Below, piece after piece: positions 9,833 through 19,702 of a stretch of DNA of 64,000 nucleotides (its first letter is position 1; each line of letters begins with the position of its first letter). The notes beneath the pieces were generated by a model, which did no database searches, was not told the origin of the DNA, and saw only the letters and a list, made by a program, of their open reading frames with translations. This DNA is from Porticoccus sp041395745 (GTDB lineage: Bacteria; Pseudomonadota; Gammaproteobacteria; Pseudomonadales; Porticoccaceae). The position numbers and the translations under genes are program-made. The DNA is taken from the NCBI GenBank assembly GCA_041395745.1, contig JAWKZV010000001.1, forward strand, positions 1 through 64,000. Reading direction: 5' to 3'.

Positions 9833-10693
9833 ATGCGCGCCTTGGCTGAATTTATCATGCGCGGGCGCATGCAAGCGGCGCTGGTGGCCCTGGTGGGCAG
9901 TCTGGTGCCGCTGTTAAGCCCGGCGGCAGTGAGTCTGGTGGCTCTCAGCCGAGGTGTGAAGGACGGACTGTTGGTGATGTTGTGGGGATTACTGCCCCTG
10001 GTCATCGCCTACTATGGCAGCGGCATCAACCCAATCATTACCCAAGCCAGTATGGCCGGTCTGATTGTGGTGCTGGTCTCTTCGGAGACGCTGCGGCTGA
10101 CAGTCTCCTGGCAGAACACCCTGACAGTGGTTCTGTTGTTGAGTAGCTTGTCGGTACTGCTGTTGAACATGCTGTTCGGTTCATCGGTAGACGCCCTCGA
10201 GCAGACTGTGGCGGACATGTTCAGCCAACTGCAACAACAGGCAGGCACCAATGAACTGGCATTCAAGCCGGGAAGGGCCTTTCTGTTGGGGGTGATCGCC
10301 TACGTGGTGGCCCTGACCACTGTGATCAGCCTGGTGCTCGGTCGCTGGTGGCAGGCGATGCTCTACAACCCCGGTGGTTTCCGGGAAGAGTTTCACCGCT
10401 TGCGGTTCGACTCCCGGGTGGGAATCGCTCTGCTGGCCGGGGTGGCAGTTTGTTACCTGTCCCCCGACGAGTACGCCAGTTGGGCGGGGTTGGTGGGTTT
10501 GCCGTTGCTGTTGGGCGGTATTGCACTGATTCACCACACGGTGGCCGTCTACCAGATTGGTGCGCACTGGTTGGCAATTTTTTACGTGGGCCTGTTAATG
10601 ATAGGTCCCTTGAGTTTGATACTGGTCGGTTTGGGATTTCTCGACAGTATTTTGAATATACGCTCCAGGATGACCAAGGGCTCAAACCAATAG
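9833..10693 (+). CDS. Multi-spanning membrane protein of the rpsR-rplI interval (DUF2232/YybS-like)
   Basis: A 286-residue hydrophobic protein with about eight predicted membrane helices and no charged catalytic motif. A membrane protein of this kind lies between rpsR and rplI in Pseudomonas and relatives, and resembles the DUF2232 (YybS) family. Its role is unknown. The ribosomal neighbours indicate high, growth-linked transcription rather than shared function. The domain assignment is by position and character rather than a distinctive motif. Confidence 0.75.
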   Translation: MRALAEFIMRGRMQAALVALVGSLVPLLSPAAVSLVALSRGVKDGLLVMLWGLLPLVIAYYGSGINPIITQASMAGLIVVLVSSETLRLTVSWQNTLTVVLLLSSLSVLLLNMLFGSSVDALEQTVADMFSQLQQQAGTNELAFKPGRAFLLGVIAYVVALTTVISLVLGRWWQAMLYNPGGFREEFHRLRFDSRVGIALLAGVAVCYLSPDEYASWAGLVGLPLLLGGIALIHHTVAVYQIGAHWLAIFYVGLLMIGPLSLILVGLGFLDSILNIRSRMTKGSNQ

Positions 10694-10740
10694 CCCGGTT
10701 CCGATAGCGTTAACAGGTTGATAAAGAGAGGATATCCGAG

Positions 10741-11190
10741 ATGGAAGTTATTCTTCTGGAGAAAGTCGGCAAGCTCGGCAAAATCGGTGACAAGGTAAAC
10801 GTCAAGGCTGGTTACGGCCGCAACTTCCTGATCCCCCAGGGCAAGGCAGTATTTGCTACTGCTGAAAACCTGGCGGAGTTCGAAGCCCGTCGTGCGGAAC
10901 TGGAAGCGGCTGCCGCTGAACAGCGCAGCTCTGCGGAAGCCCGTGCACAGCAACTGGCAACCCTCGGCGCCATCGTGATCGCCAGCAATGCTGGTGACGA
11001 AGGCAAGCTGTTTGGTTCCGTCGGCACTCGTGACATCGCTGACGCCATCACCGCCGCAGGCGTTGAAGTCGCGAAGAGCGAAGTGAAGTTGCCAGAAGGT
11101 GCACTGCGTGAAACCGGTGAGTTCGAAATCGACATCCAGCTGCACGCAGAAGTAACCCAGCCGATCAAGCTGACCATTGTCGCTGAGTAA
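10741..11190 (+). CDS. rplI: 50S ribosomal protein bL9
   Basis: 149 residues. The N-terminal rRNA-binding domain carries MEVILLEKVGKLG and GYGRNFLIP, followed by the long connecting helix (Ala/Glu-rich, about 45-75) and the C-terminal domain with GKLFGSVGTRDIADA. It binds domain V of 23S rRNA at the base of the L1 stalk. AGAGAGGATATCCGAG precedes the ATG. A terminator follows, ending the ribosomal operon before dnaB. Confidence 0.98.
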   Translation: MEVILLEKVGKLGKIGDKVNVKAGYGRNFLIPQGKAVFATAENLAEFEARRAELEAAAAEQRSSAEARAQQLATLGAIVIASNAGDEGKLFGSVGTRDIADAITAAGVEVAKSEVKLPEGALRETGEFEIDIQLHAEVTQPIKLTIVAE

Positions 11191-11227
11191 TTCGACAGTT
11201 TTCTGTCGGTTCAGGATCGGTAACAAT

Positions 11228-11261
11228 ACGGCACTGTCCTTTCGGGCGCAGTGCCGTTTTT
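11228..11261 (+). terminator. Terminator after rplI
   Basis: A 9-bp stem ACGGCACTG / CAGTGCCGT with a 12-nt loop, followed by a T-run. It closes the rpsF-rplI operon. Confidence 0.88.
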
Positions 11262-11282
11262 ACATTGGTGGGTGATGGGCTG

Positions 11283-12641
11283 ATGGTTGAAGACAGGGGA
11301 GCCTCGGAGCAACAACTTCCTCATTCCATTGAGGCTGAGCAGGCGGTGCTCGGCGGGTTGATGCTGAGCAATGGTGCCTTTGATACCGTCGCCTCCCTGA
11401 TCACCGAAAAAGATTTCTTTGGCAGTGATCACCAGCTGATTTTTCAGACCATGCGGCAGCTCTCCTCAGAGCAGAAGCCGCTGGATCTCGTTACCCTCTC
11501 GGAAAGCCTGGAGAACACCGACCAGCTGGAGGAGGTGGGAGGTACCGAGTACCTGGTAGAGCTGTCCAACAACACTCCCAGTTCCGCCAACGTTGGCGCC
11601 TACGCACAGATCGTGCTGGAGCGCTCCATCATTCGCCAGCTGATCACCGCTGCCAGCGATATCGTCAAGAAAGGCTACAATCCTCTCGGCTGGGACAGCA
11701 GCAAACTGCTGGCCGAGGCGGAGCGGAAACTCTCCGACATCATCCAGAATCGTCCCAAGCAGGGCGGTTTTCAGGGAGTCAATGATCTGATCCGCCAGGC
11801 GGTGGAGCGCATTGACCAGCTGTTCAATAACGATGAGGATATTACCGGCATCAGTACCGGTTTTGCCGATCTCGATGAAAGGACCTCCGGTTGGCAGCCG
11901 GCAGATCTGGTCATTGTTGCGGGGCGTCCCTCGATGGGGAAAACGTCCTTTGCCATGAATATGGCGGAACACGCGGTGTTGCACCAGGAAAAACCGGTGC
12001 TGGTGTTCAGCCTGGAGATGCCTGCGAGCCAGCTGATCATGCGGATGATGTCTTCGCTGGGCAAGATCGACCAGACCCGGATGCGTTCCGGCAGCCTGGC
12101 CGAGGATGACTGGCCGCGCCTGACCAGTGCTGCATCGCGTCTCAAGAATCGTCCGCTATTTATTGACGACACCCCGGGGATTACCCCGATGGAACTGCGC
12201 AACCGTGTGCGCCAGATCAGCCGTGAACACGGTGATCCCGGTCTGATTCTGGTGGATTACCTGCAGCTGATGAGCGGCAGTGTGCCGACGGACAACCGCA
12301 CCAATGAAATTTCACAAATCTCAAGGGAATTGAAGAACATCGCCAGGGAATTCAACTGTCCCCTGATTGCACTATCCCAGCTCAGTCGTAACCTCGAACA
12401 TCGCCCCAACAAGCGTCCGATCAACTCGGATCTGCGTGAATCCGGTGCCATCGAGCAGGATGCAGACGTAATCGTCTTCATCTACCGGGATGAGGTCTAC
12501 AACGAGGACAGTTCTGACAAAGGTGTTGCCGAAGTGATCATCGGCAAGCAGCGCAACGGCCCCATCGGCACCTGTAAACTGGCATTTCTCGGCAAGTACA
12601 CGCGCTTTGAAAACCTGGCGCGGGATTACTTTGCCGAGTGA
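11283..12641 (+). CDS. dnaB: Replicative DNA helicase DnaB
   Basis: The hexameric 5'-3' helicase of the replication fork, loaded at oriC and binding DnaG primase. It has about 452 residues: the N-terminal DnaB domain (LPHSIEAEQAVLGGL), a linker, and a RecA-like ATPase with Walker A GRPSMGKTS (about 215), Walker B ILVDYLQLM (about 321) and the C-terminal arginine-finger region LRESGAIEQDADV. No intein or frameshift is seen. ATG 11283 is taken; TTG 11265, six codons earlier, is possible, and neither has a strong ribosome binding site. The position after rplI is conserved in proteobacteria. Confidence 0.97.
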   Translation: MVEDRGASEQQLPHSIEAEQAVLGGLMLSNGAFDTVASLITEKDFFGSDHQLIFQTMRQLSSEQKPLDLVTLSESLENTDQLEEVGGTEYLVELSNNTPSSANVGAYAQIVLERSIIRQLITAASDIVKKGYNPLGWDSSKLLAEAERKLSDIIQNRPKQGGFQGVNDLIRQAVERIDQLFNNDEDITGISTGFADLDERTSGWQPADLVIVAGRPSMGKTSFAMNMAEHAVLHQEKPVLVFSLEMPASQLIMRMMSSLGKIDQTRMRSGSLAEDDWPRLTSAASRLKNRPLFIDDTPGITPMELRNRVRQISREHGDPGLILVDYLQLMSGSVPTDNRTNEISQISRELKNIAREFNCPLIALSQLSRNLEHRPNKRPINSDLRESGAIEQDADVIVFIYRDEVYNEDSSDKGVAEVIIGKQRNGPIGTCKLAFLGKYTRFENLARDYFAE

Positions 12642-12669
12642 TTGCGCGATATTCACTCCTGGAAATCTC

Positions 12670-13515
12670 ATGCAAATTTTTCACACCATTCACGGGCTTC
12701 GCCAGGCGCTTGTCGAAGCGCGTCGCGCAGGAAAACGAATCGGCTTCGTGCCAACCATGGGCAATCTGCACGACGCCCATATCGAGCTGGTGAAACGCGC
12801 CCAGCAGAGCAACGATGTGGTGGTCTGTTCCATTTTCGTCAATGGCTTGCAGTTTGGCCTCAACGAGGACTGGGATAAATACCCACGTACTTTTGAAGCT
12901 GACTGCGACAAGCTGCGTGCGGTGGGCTGTGATTTTCTGTTCCATCCGGACGACAACGAAATGTATCCCAACGGTCTGGACAAGCAGACCCGGGTCATCT
13001 GCCCGACCATGACGGACGTGCTGTGCGGTGCCAGTCGTCCCGGTCACTTCGAAGGTGTCACCACGGTGGTGACCAAACTGTTCAACATCGTGCAGCCCGA
13101 CGAGGCAGTATTCGGCATCAAGGATTTCCAGCAGTTGGCGGTGATCCGCCGCATGGTGGAGGATTTGTGCGTGCCGATTGAGATCACAGGAGCACCTATC
13201 CATCGTGAGGCTGACGGCCTGGCCATGAGTTCCCGCAACGGCTATCTGACCGCTGAGGAGCGCCCGCGGGCCAACCAGCTCAACAAGAGCCTGAATTGGA
13301 TCGTTTTGCAGATCAAGGGCGGCAACCGGGACTTCCCGGCTCTGGAAGCCGAGGCCAAAAGGCAGATTGAAGCCGCTGGCTTTCGGGCGGATTACATTTC
13401 CGTAAGCAACAGCAAAACCCTGGAACTGGCGGCGGAAGACGATGAAGAAATTACCGTGCTCGGAGCAATGTATACTTCCGGGGCTCGCCTGATTGACAAT
13501 ATATCCCTGAATTAG
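12670..13515 (+). CDS. panC: Pantothenate synthetase
   Basis: An ATP-dependent ligase joining pantoate and beta-alanine to give pantothenate, the coenzyme A precursor. It has 281 residues, the usual length. The HIGH-like PTMGNLHDAH motif, SSRN and the KDFQQ segment are present. Two normally conserved positions differ from common family members: SIFVNGLQF has Gly where Pro is usual, and GIKDFQQ has Ile in the variable place. It starts at MQIFHT, matching PanC N-termini; longer upstream readings overlap dnaB. panD follows 11 bases on, so the two make one operon. Confidence 0.95.
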   Translation: MQIFHTIHGLRQALVEARRAGKRIGFVPTMGNLHDAHIELVKRAQQSNDVVVCSIFVNGLQFGLNEDWDKYPRTFEADCDKLRAVGCDFLFHPDDNEMYPNGLDKQTRVICPTMTDVLCGASRPGHFEGVTTVVTKLFNIVQPDEAVFGIKDFQQLAVIRRMVEDLCVPIEITGAPIHREADGLAMSSRNGYLTAEERPRANQLNKSLNWIVLQIKGGNRDFPALEAEAKRQIEAAGFRADYISVSNSKTLELAAEDDEEITVLGAMYTSGARLIDNISLN

Positions 13516-13526
13516 AGGAACCCATC

Positions 13527-13907
13527 ATGTTGAGTACCATGCTCAAAGGCAAGCTGCACATGGCTTCTGTGACCCACGCGGAATTGTGGTATGACGGTTC
13601 CTGTGCCATCGACTCAGACCTGCTGGACCTTGCCGGTCTGCGTGAGTTCGAGCAGATCGACATCTACAACGTCAACAATGGCGAGCGTTTCACCACCTAC
13701 ATCATTCGCGGCGAAGCCGGTTCCGGCATCATCTCCATGAACGGTGCTGCCGCCCGCAAGGTTCAGGTGGGCGACCGGGTCATCATCGCCACCTACGCTC
13801 AGTACAGCGAAGAGGAACTGGCTCGCTACCAGCCGAAACTGGTGTACCTCAATGCCGACAATACTGTCGAGCGCTCCTCCAATACCATTCCCGTCCAGGC
13901 GGCCTGA
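13527..13907 (+). CDS. panD: Aspartate 1-decarboxylase proenzyme
   Basis: It makes beta-alanine from aspartate for PanC. The 126-residue proenzyme cleaves itself between Gly24 and Ser25 (YDGSC) to form the pyruvoyl cofactor, and this site is intact. Other family segments (KGKLHMASVT, GERFTTYII, MNGAAARKVQVGD) are present. A good AGAGGAA site precedes the ATG. It is co-transcribed with panC. Confidence 0.97.
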   Translation: MLSTMLKGKLHMASVTHAELWYDGSCAIDSDLLDLAGLREFEQIDIYNVNNGERFTTYIIRGEAGSGIISMNGAAARKVQVGDRVIIATYAQYSEEELARYQPKLVYLNADNTVERSSNTIPVQAA

Positions 13908-13943
13908 AGACCGTCTTTTTCCCTGATTTCCCTAAAACCGGGC

Positions 13944-13973
13944 AAAAAAATGCCGGTGGTTGCTGCCACCGGC
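13944..13973 (-). terminator. Terminator of prpE (minus strand)
   Basis: A GCCGGTGG / CCACCGGC stem with a run of seven A on the plus strand, which is a T-run in the minus direction. It lies 46 bases beyond the prpE stop. Confidence 0.8.
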
Positions 13974-14018
13974 TAACATTGCTGGATTAGGAGAAAGCGA
14001 GGGGTGAAAAAACGGGTT

Positions 14019-15923
14019 TCAGGCCGATAACCTTCCTGCGGTTTTCATGGCCAGGGCGATTTCATCGAGAATACCCGGGTCGTCGATGGTCGAGGGAACC
14101 GTGTAGGACTCTCCGTCAGCGATCTGTCGCATGGTGCGGCGCAGGATCTTCCCGGAGCGGGTTTTTGGCAGCCGCTGCACAATCAGCGACTGGTCATAGC
14201 AACTGACAGCGCCTATCTGTGCACGGACCATCTGCTTTAGTTCCTTGCCCAGGTCTTCCGAGCCGACTTCTGCACCATCTTTCAGTACTACCAATCCCAG
14301 GGGCAGCTGTCCTTTCAGCTCATCACCGATACCGATGACAGCGCATTCGGCGACTGCGGGGTGAGATCCGACAATTTCTTCCATTTCCCCGGTAGACAGG
14401 CGGTGACCGGCCACATTGATGACATCATCACAGCGGCCCATCACAAACAGATAGTTGTCCTCGTCCAGGTAGCCCTCGTCACCGGTCAGGTAATAACCGG
14501 GATATGTGCTCAGGTAACCGGCTTCGAAGCGCTGGTGGTTGCCCCAGATCGTGGTCAGGGTGCCGGGCGGCAGCGGTAATTTGATGGCGATGTTGCCTTT
14601 CTGCTCCGCAGGAACCGGGTCACCGGCCTCGTTGAGAATCTGTACCTGGTAGCCGGGCATGGGCACGGTGGCGGAGCCCGCTTTGGTAGGCATCGGCTCC
14701 AGACCGATGGGATTGCCGGCAATGGCCCAAGCGGTCTCGGTCTGCCACCAGTGGTCGACAATCGGCAGGCCGGTCTTTTCCTTTAGCCATTCATAGGTGG
14801 GAGGGTCCAAACGCTCACCGGCCAGGTAAAGGCGCTCCAGTGCGGAAAGGTCGTATTGGGCCAGGTGTTTCGCTTCCGGGTCTTCCTTGCGCACTGCACG
14901 GAAGGCGGTAGGCGCGGTAAACAGGGTTTTGACCCGGTGCTCGGCACAGACCCGCCAGAAGGCGCCTGCATCAGGGGTTCTTACCGGTTTTCCTTCATAG
15001 AAGATGGTGGTGCAGCCAGTGAGCAGCGGGGCGTAGACGATGTAGGAATGACCTACTACCCAGCCCACGTCAGAAGCAGCCCAGTAGACATCACCGGCCT
15101 GTACGTTGTAGACCACGTCCATGCTGTATCTCATGGCTACAGCGTGGCCGCCGTTGTCCCGTACTACCCCCTTGGGTTTCCCCGTGGTGCCGGAGGTGTA
15201 AAGAATGTAAAGAGGGTCGGTTCCTTTGACGGCAACCGGATCGGCCGGCTCTGCGGACGCCATCAGCTCATTCCAGTCGATGTCCCTGGGAGCCTGCATG
15301 TCGGCCTGGATCTGAGGGCGTTGAAGTAACACCACATGGTTCGGTTTGTGGGCCGCGGCGGCAATGGCTTCATCCACCATGGGCTTGTAGGGAATGACCT
15401 TGGCTATCTCGATACCGCAGGAGGCGGTGACGATGATCTTTGGTTGGGCGTCATCAATGCGTACAGCCAGTTCATGGGGGGCAAAGCCGCCGAATACCAC
15501 AGAGTGAATGGCGCCGAGCCTGGCGCAGGCCAGCATGGCCACAACCGCTTCAGGCACCATTGGCATGTAGATCACCACCCGGTCGCCTTTTTCGACGCCG
15601 AGTGTTTTCAAGCCGCCGGCAAAACGGGCCACATCGTCACGCAGCTGACTGTAGGTGAAGGTGGCCTTGTTCCCAGTGACGGGGGAATCATAGATAAGCG
15701 CCGTTTGCTCACCGCGGCCCTGTTCGACGTGATAATCCAGGCACAGGTAACTGGTGTTCAGTTCGCCATCGGCATACCAGCGAAAATACTGGTTTTCATC
15801 GACACTGAGAATGGTTTCCGGCTGTTTGAACCAGGCGATTCGCTTGGCCTGTTCACGCCAGAAGGTTTCCGGGTTGTCGAGAAATTGCTGGTATTGAGCC
15901 TGGTAGGCATTTTGTCCTGACAT
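14019..15923 (-). CDS. prpE: Propionyl-CoA synthetase (PrpE-type acyl-CoA synthetase)
   Basis: An ANL-superfamily ligase that activates short-chain acids to acyl-CoA via acyl-AMP. It has 634 residues, close to E. coli PrpE (628) and shorter than Acs. YTSGTTGKPKGV (P-loop), SDVGWVVGHSYIVYAPL, DHWWQTET and the C-terminal KTRSGKILRR lysine loop are intact. The RDNGGHAVAM segment resembles PrpE (RDVGGYAVA) rather than Acs, which has HTTAGYL here. Propionate is the likeliest substrate; acetate cannot be excluded. ATG 15923 has AGGAAG upstream; longer frames are noncoding. It is divergent from the CrbS-like kinase with a 176-base shared promoter region carrying a GACC-N2-GGT site. Confidence 0.88.
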   Translation of the reverse strand: MSGQNAYQAQYQQFLDNPETFWREQAKRIAWFKQPETILSVDENQYFRWYADGELNTSYLCLDYHVEQGRGEQTALIYDSPVTGNKATFTYSQLRDDVARFAGGLKTLGVEKGDRVVIYMPMVPEAVVAMLACARLGAIHSVVFGGFAPHELAVRIDDAQPKIIVTASCGIEIAKVIPYKPMVDEAIAAAAHKPNHVVLLQRPQIQADMQAPRDIDWNELMASAEPADPVAVKGTDPLYILYTSGTTGKPKGVVRDNGGHAVAMRYSMDVVYNVQAGDVYWAASDVGWVVGHSYIVYAPLLTGCTTIFYEGKPVRTPDAGAFWRVCAEHRVKTLFTAPTAFRAVRKEDPEAKHLAQYDLSALERLYLAGERLDPPTYEWLKEKTGLPIVDHWWQTETAWAIAGNPIGLEPMPTKAGSATVPMPGYQVQILNEAGDPVPAEQKGNIAIKLPLPPGTLTTIWGNHQRFEAGYLSTYPGYYLTGDEGYLDEDNYLFVMGRCDDVINVAGHRLSTGEMEEIVGSHPAVAECAVIGIGDELKGQLPLGLVVLKDGAEVGSEDLGKELKQMVRAQIGAVSCYDQSLIVQRLPKTRSGKILRRTMRQIADGESYTVPSTIDDPGILDEIALAMKTAGRLSA

Positions 15924-15989
15924 GATTCTTCCTGTCCCCCAACATTCTGTTTTCACCCATTTTTCTCCAGGCCGCATGGCCCTGCAATT

Positions 15990-16001
15990 CGACCTAGGTA
16001 C
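15990..16001. promoter_or_regulatory. Candidate CrbR operator in prpE/kinase divergent promoter
   Basis: CGACCTAGGTAC, an imperfect palindrome sharing the GACC-N2-GGT core with sites before the porin (37138) and before the DUF4212/symporter pair (38569). Assignment to CrbR is inference from gene context. Confidence 0.35.
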
Positions 16002-16099
16002 AACACCCTTGGGAGGAGATTGCTTGCAACCCCGGACAAAATCATCGAATCTTTGCCGATGATGTTTCGGCCACGACCAAAGAAGAGAATCTCTACTCC

Positions 16100-19000
16100 A
16101 TGATTACACAACCCTTCTTGCTGCTGGTGGCACTGGGCTGTGTACTGCTGCTGGTGTTGGTCGCGCTGTGGGCCGAACGTCAGCCCGTCTGGCAGGAGCG
16201 CCTGCGTCCCTATATTTATAGTCTGACTCTGGCAGTTTATTGCACATCCTGGACATTTTTTGGTGCGGTGGGTACTGCCAGTAGCAGCGCCTGGGCCTAT
16301 GCGCCTATATACCTGGGGCCGATGTTGCTGTTTGTTATCGGTACTCCGGTGTTGCGCAAGCTGGTACACATTGGCGCCCGTCAGAAAACCACCTCCATTG
16401 CCGACTTTATCGGTTCCCGCTACGGCAAGCGTCAACTGCTGGCAGCACTGGTAGCCCTGGTGGCAGTCGTGGGCTCAATGCCCTATATCTCATTGCAGTT
16501 AAAGGCTGTGTCCATGGCATGGGATACCCTGGCTGGCCAGGAGCATGCCCTGGGACAGGGGTATATCCTCGACAGTGCGCTGGTGACAGCGTTGTTGATG
16601 GCGATTTTCGCCATGGTGTTTGGAACCCGGCATATTGAAGGTCGTGAGCGCAACCGCGGCATGATGGCTGCGCTGGCGGTGGAATCGACGATAAAGATAG
16701 TGGCGCTGATCACTCTGGCTGGAGCGGCTCTGTTCATGGCCGCCGGCATGGAATTTGGTCCGTTACCGACCGGTGAGGCCCTGCTGAAGCCCTGGCTGTC
16801 GAATCCGGTCAATCCGCAGTTTGTCACCATGGTGTTGCTGTCGATGCTGGCGATCATTTGTCTGCCCCGCCAGTTTCATGTCACCGTGGTGGAATACCAG
16901 GGCTCCAGAGACCTTGAGGTGGCCCACTGGTTTTTCCCCCTTTACCTGCTGATAGTGATTGCTGTGGTGTTGCCCATTGCCATTGTGGGCACCCAGCTGT
17001 TTGGCGGCGGTGATATTTCGCCCGATACCTACGTACTCAACCTGGCCATGAGCAGCGACTCAGAGTTACTGGCTATCCTGGCTTTTGCCGGTGGATTCTC
17101 TGCGGCCACGGGTATGGTGATTGTGGCCACAGTCACTCTGTCTATCATGGTGTCTAACGAAATTATTCTGCCCTTGCTGCTGCGTTGGCGGAGGGATCAG
17201 TTCCGTCAGACAGCTTTCTTCATGGGGCAGCATCTGCGCTGGATACGCCGGATCTGCATCCTGTCGATTCTGCTGGCTTCCTGGTTCATGTACCGAATGA
17301 TGGGTGAAGACAAAGAGTTGGCTTCCATTGGCCTGGTGTCGTTTGCCTGTTTTGCCCAACTTGCCCCGGCACTACTAGGTGGTACCTATTGGCGGCGGGG
17401 ACACGCTGCGGGGGTCTACGCGGGCCTGGCCGTGGGATTCCTGTTCTGGTGGTACTGTCTGCTGTTGCCAACGTTGCTACCATCGGGCGACAGCCTTCTC
17501 GTTAACGGTCCCTGGCAGTTGGAGTGGCTGCGGCCCCACGCGCTGCTGGGAATGGATTTTCTCGATCCCCTCAGCCATGGCGTGTGGTGGAGTCTGTGTA
17601 GCAACCTGCTGATCTACATCGGTGTGTCGCTGATGGTCAAACCCAGGGATCGGGATATTTTCCAGGCCAGCATCTTCGTGGACGCGCCCACTCCGCAACT
17701 GTATGGGGAGGACGACTTCGAGTTATCGCCGATTCGGGTGGTCCAGTTGCGGCAACTGATGGAGTCCTTCCTGAGTAGAACCCAGCAGGAAGAAATGTGG
17801 CGCGGTTGCGAGGAGCGCTACCAACAGCGTCTGCTGGATAACGACCGCGCACCGGTATTTGTCGTGCGCCGGGTGGAAAAGTACCTTGCCGCTATCGTCG
17901 GTGCCGCTTCGGCTCAAAGCGCTATTACCCTGTTGCAGCGTACTGAACCGCTGCAGTTCAGCGATATTGCCGCCATTGTTGGCGGTACTTCCGAGCAGCT
18001 GCAATTCAACCGCGACTTGCTGCAAACCACGGTGGAAACCATTACCCAGGGTATCTGCGTAGTGGATGGCGAGCTGCGGGTGGTGGCCTGGAACCGCCGC
18101 TACGAACAGATGTTTGATTATCCTCCGCGACTGCTCTACGTAGGCTGCCCGATCAAGACTGTGTATGAGTACAACGCCCAACGTGGACTTTATAGGGATT
18201 CCGACAATCTGGAGCGCCAGGTAGAGCGTCGCCTTTCACTGTTGCGCAGTGGCGGTTCCCACCGTTTCGAACGCACTTTGCCCAACGGCACCACCATTCA
18301 GGTCGTGGGCAATCCCATGCCCAACGGCGGTTTTGTGGCGACCTATACGGACATCAGTGACTACAAAACGGTGGTCAAGGCGCTGGAAGAGGCCAAGGCG
18401 ACCCTTGAGGACCGGGTGACGCAACGCACGGCGGATCTCTCCAATCTCAATTTCAAACTGGCGGAGGAAAACCGTCTGCGCGCCCGCGCTGAGGAAGAGT
18501 TGCGCGGCATGCACGCCGGCAAGAGCAGATTCATGCAGGCTGCCAGTCACGACCTGCTGCAGCCCATCAGTGCGGCGAAGTTGTTCGTTTCATCAATGCA
18601 GCACCAGCTGACCGGAACGGATCAGGCGGGGATGGTGCGCCTGGTAGGGCATGTACAGAAGTCTCTGGAGACTGCGGAAAAACTGATCGCTGCACTGCGG
18701 GAAATTTCCGGGCTCGAAGGCGGCAAGATGCAGCCGGATATGAGGCATTTCAGCATCGGCCCGATGCTACGTGAACTGGCGGCAGAGTTTGGTGTACTGG
18801 CCATCGACAAGGGCATAGAACTTCACTTTGTTCCCTGTCAGGCGGCGGTGGAAAGTGATCCCCATTTGCTGCGTCGTATCCTGCAGAACTTCCTCAGCAA
18901 TGCCATACACTACACCAAGCGCGGCAGGTTATTGCTGGGTTGCCGTCGCAGCGGAGAAGGGTTGCGTATCGAGGTCTGGGATACCGGTCCCGGTATCGCT

Positions 19001-19618
19001 CCAGACGCCATGGATCGTATTTTCCTGGAATTCGAGCGGCTCAGCCCCGGAGCAACCAGTACCGATAAAGGGCTTGGGCTGGGATTGACCATCGCCAAGG
19101 GGATGGCCGATCTGATGGGGCACAAAATCGGGGTACGCTCGGAACCGGGAGAAGGGTCTGTCTTCACGATTCTGGTGCCTTACGGTGAATCGGATGATGT
19201 TCAGGAAAATGTGGTACCGCTTCCCAAACTCCAGCCCAAGTTGCAGGGCATCAGAGTGCTTTGTATCGATAACGAGGAAGAAATTCTCGCCGGAATGAAA
19301 AGTCTGCTGACCCAGTGGGGCTGCCAGGTGATGTTGGCAAGGGGGCCATCCGAGCTGCGCCCGATGTTCAACAATTACCCGCCGGATCTTGTGCTGGTGG
19401 ACTTTCACCTGGAAGAAAACCTCACCGGCATCGAACTGGTGAAGGATTTTCCCCAGACCTGGCGCCATCGTCCCTGTATGGTGATCAGCGCCGACAACTC
19501 CGATGAAATACGCCAGCAGGTGGAGCATGCGGGTTTCTCCTTCATGTCGAAACCGGTCTCCCCGGACAAACTGGCCAAGAAGATGACCACGTTGCTCAGT
19601 CGAGGCAAATCTAACTGA
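16100..19618 (+). CDS. crbS: SSS-transporter-fused hybrid histidine kinase, CrbS/MxtR type
   Basis: A 1172-residue inner-membrane sensor kinase. Residues 1-500 are a sodium:solute symporter-like (SLC5) domain with about 13 helices. A PAS-like region (about 650-770), a coiled coil and a HisKA domain with phospho-acceptor His in QAASHDLLQP (about 817) follow. Next come HATPase boxes NFLSNAIHY (N), DTGPGIAP (G1) and GLGLGL (G2), and a C-terminal receiver with Asp in LVLVDFHLEE (about 1100). CrbS/MxtR proteins sense substrate flux and, with CrbR/ErdR, switch on acs and acetate uptake. Here the matching regulator, symporter and acs lie within 31 kb, and prpE is divergent next door. The kinase-to-regulator pairing is inference from family and context. 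Confidence 0.88.
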   Translation: MITQPFLLLVALGCVLLLVLVALWAERQPVWQERLRPYIYSLTLAVYCTSWTFFGAVGTASSSAWAYAPIYLGPMLLFVIGTPVLRKLVHIGARQKTTSIADFIGSRYGKRQLLAALVALVAVVGSMPYISLQLKAVSMAWDTLAGQEHALGQGYILDSALVTALLMAIFAMVFGTRHIEGRERNRGMMAALAVESTIKIVALITLAGAALFMAAGMEFGPLPTGEALLKPWLSNPVNPQFVTMVLLSMLAIICLPRQFHVTVVEYQGSRDLEVAHWFFPLYLLIVIAVVLPIAIVGTQLFGGGDISPDTYVLNLAMSSDSELLAILAFAGGFSAATGMVIVATVTLSIMVSNEIILPLLLRWRRDQFRQTAFFMGQHLRWIRRICILSILLASWFMYRMMGEDKELASIGLVSFACFAQLAPALLGGTYWRRGHAAGVYAGLAVGFLFWWYCLLLPTLLPSGDSLLVNGPWQLEWLRPHALLGMDFLDPLSHGVWWSLCSNLLIYIGVSLMVKPRDRDIFQASIFVDAPTPQLYGEDDFELSPIRVVQLRQLMESFLSRTQQEEMWRGCEERYQQRLLDNDRAPVFVVRRVEKYLAAIVGAASAQSAITLLQRTEPLQFSDIAAIVGGTSEQLQFNRDLLQTTVETITQGICVVDGELRVVAWNRRYEQMFDYPPRLLYVGCPIKTVYEYNAQRGLYRDSDNLERQVERRLSLLRSGGSHRFERTLPNGTTIQVVGNPMPNGGFVATYTDISDYKTVVKALEEAKATLEDRVTQRTADLSNLNFKLAEENRLRARAEEELRGMHAGKSRFMQAASHDLLQPISAAKLFVSSMQHQLTGTDQAGMVRLVGHVQKSLETAEKLIAALREISGLEGGKMQPDMRHFSIGPMLRELAAEFGVLAIDKGIELHFVPCQAAVESDPHLLRRILQNFLSNAIHYTKRGRLLLGCRRSGEGLRIEVWDTGPGIAPDAMDRIFLEFERLSPGATSTDKGLGLGLTIAKGMADLMGHKIGVRSEPGEGSVFTILVPYGESDDVQENVVPLPKLQPKLQGIRVLCIDNEEEILAGMKSLLTQWGCQVMLARGPSELRPMFNNYPPDLVLVDFHLEENLTGIELVKDFPQTWRHRPCMVISADNSDEIRQQVEHAGFSFMSKPVSPDKLAKKMTTLLSRGKSN

Positions 19619-19702
19619 TCCCTTCGGGGAGAGCCCGCCGCTTCCCCCTCGGCGGCACTGGGGCTAGACTAGATCATCTCGAATCTTGAACAGGAATCCG
19701 TA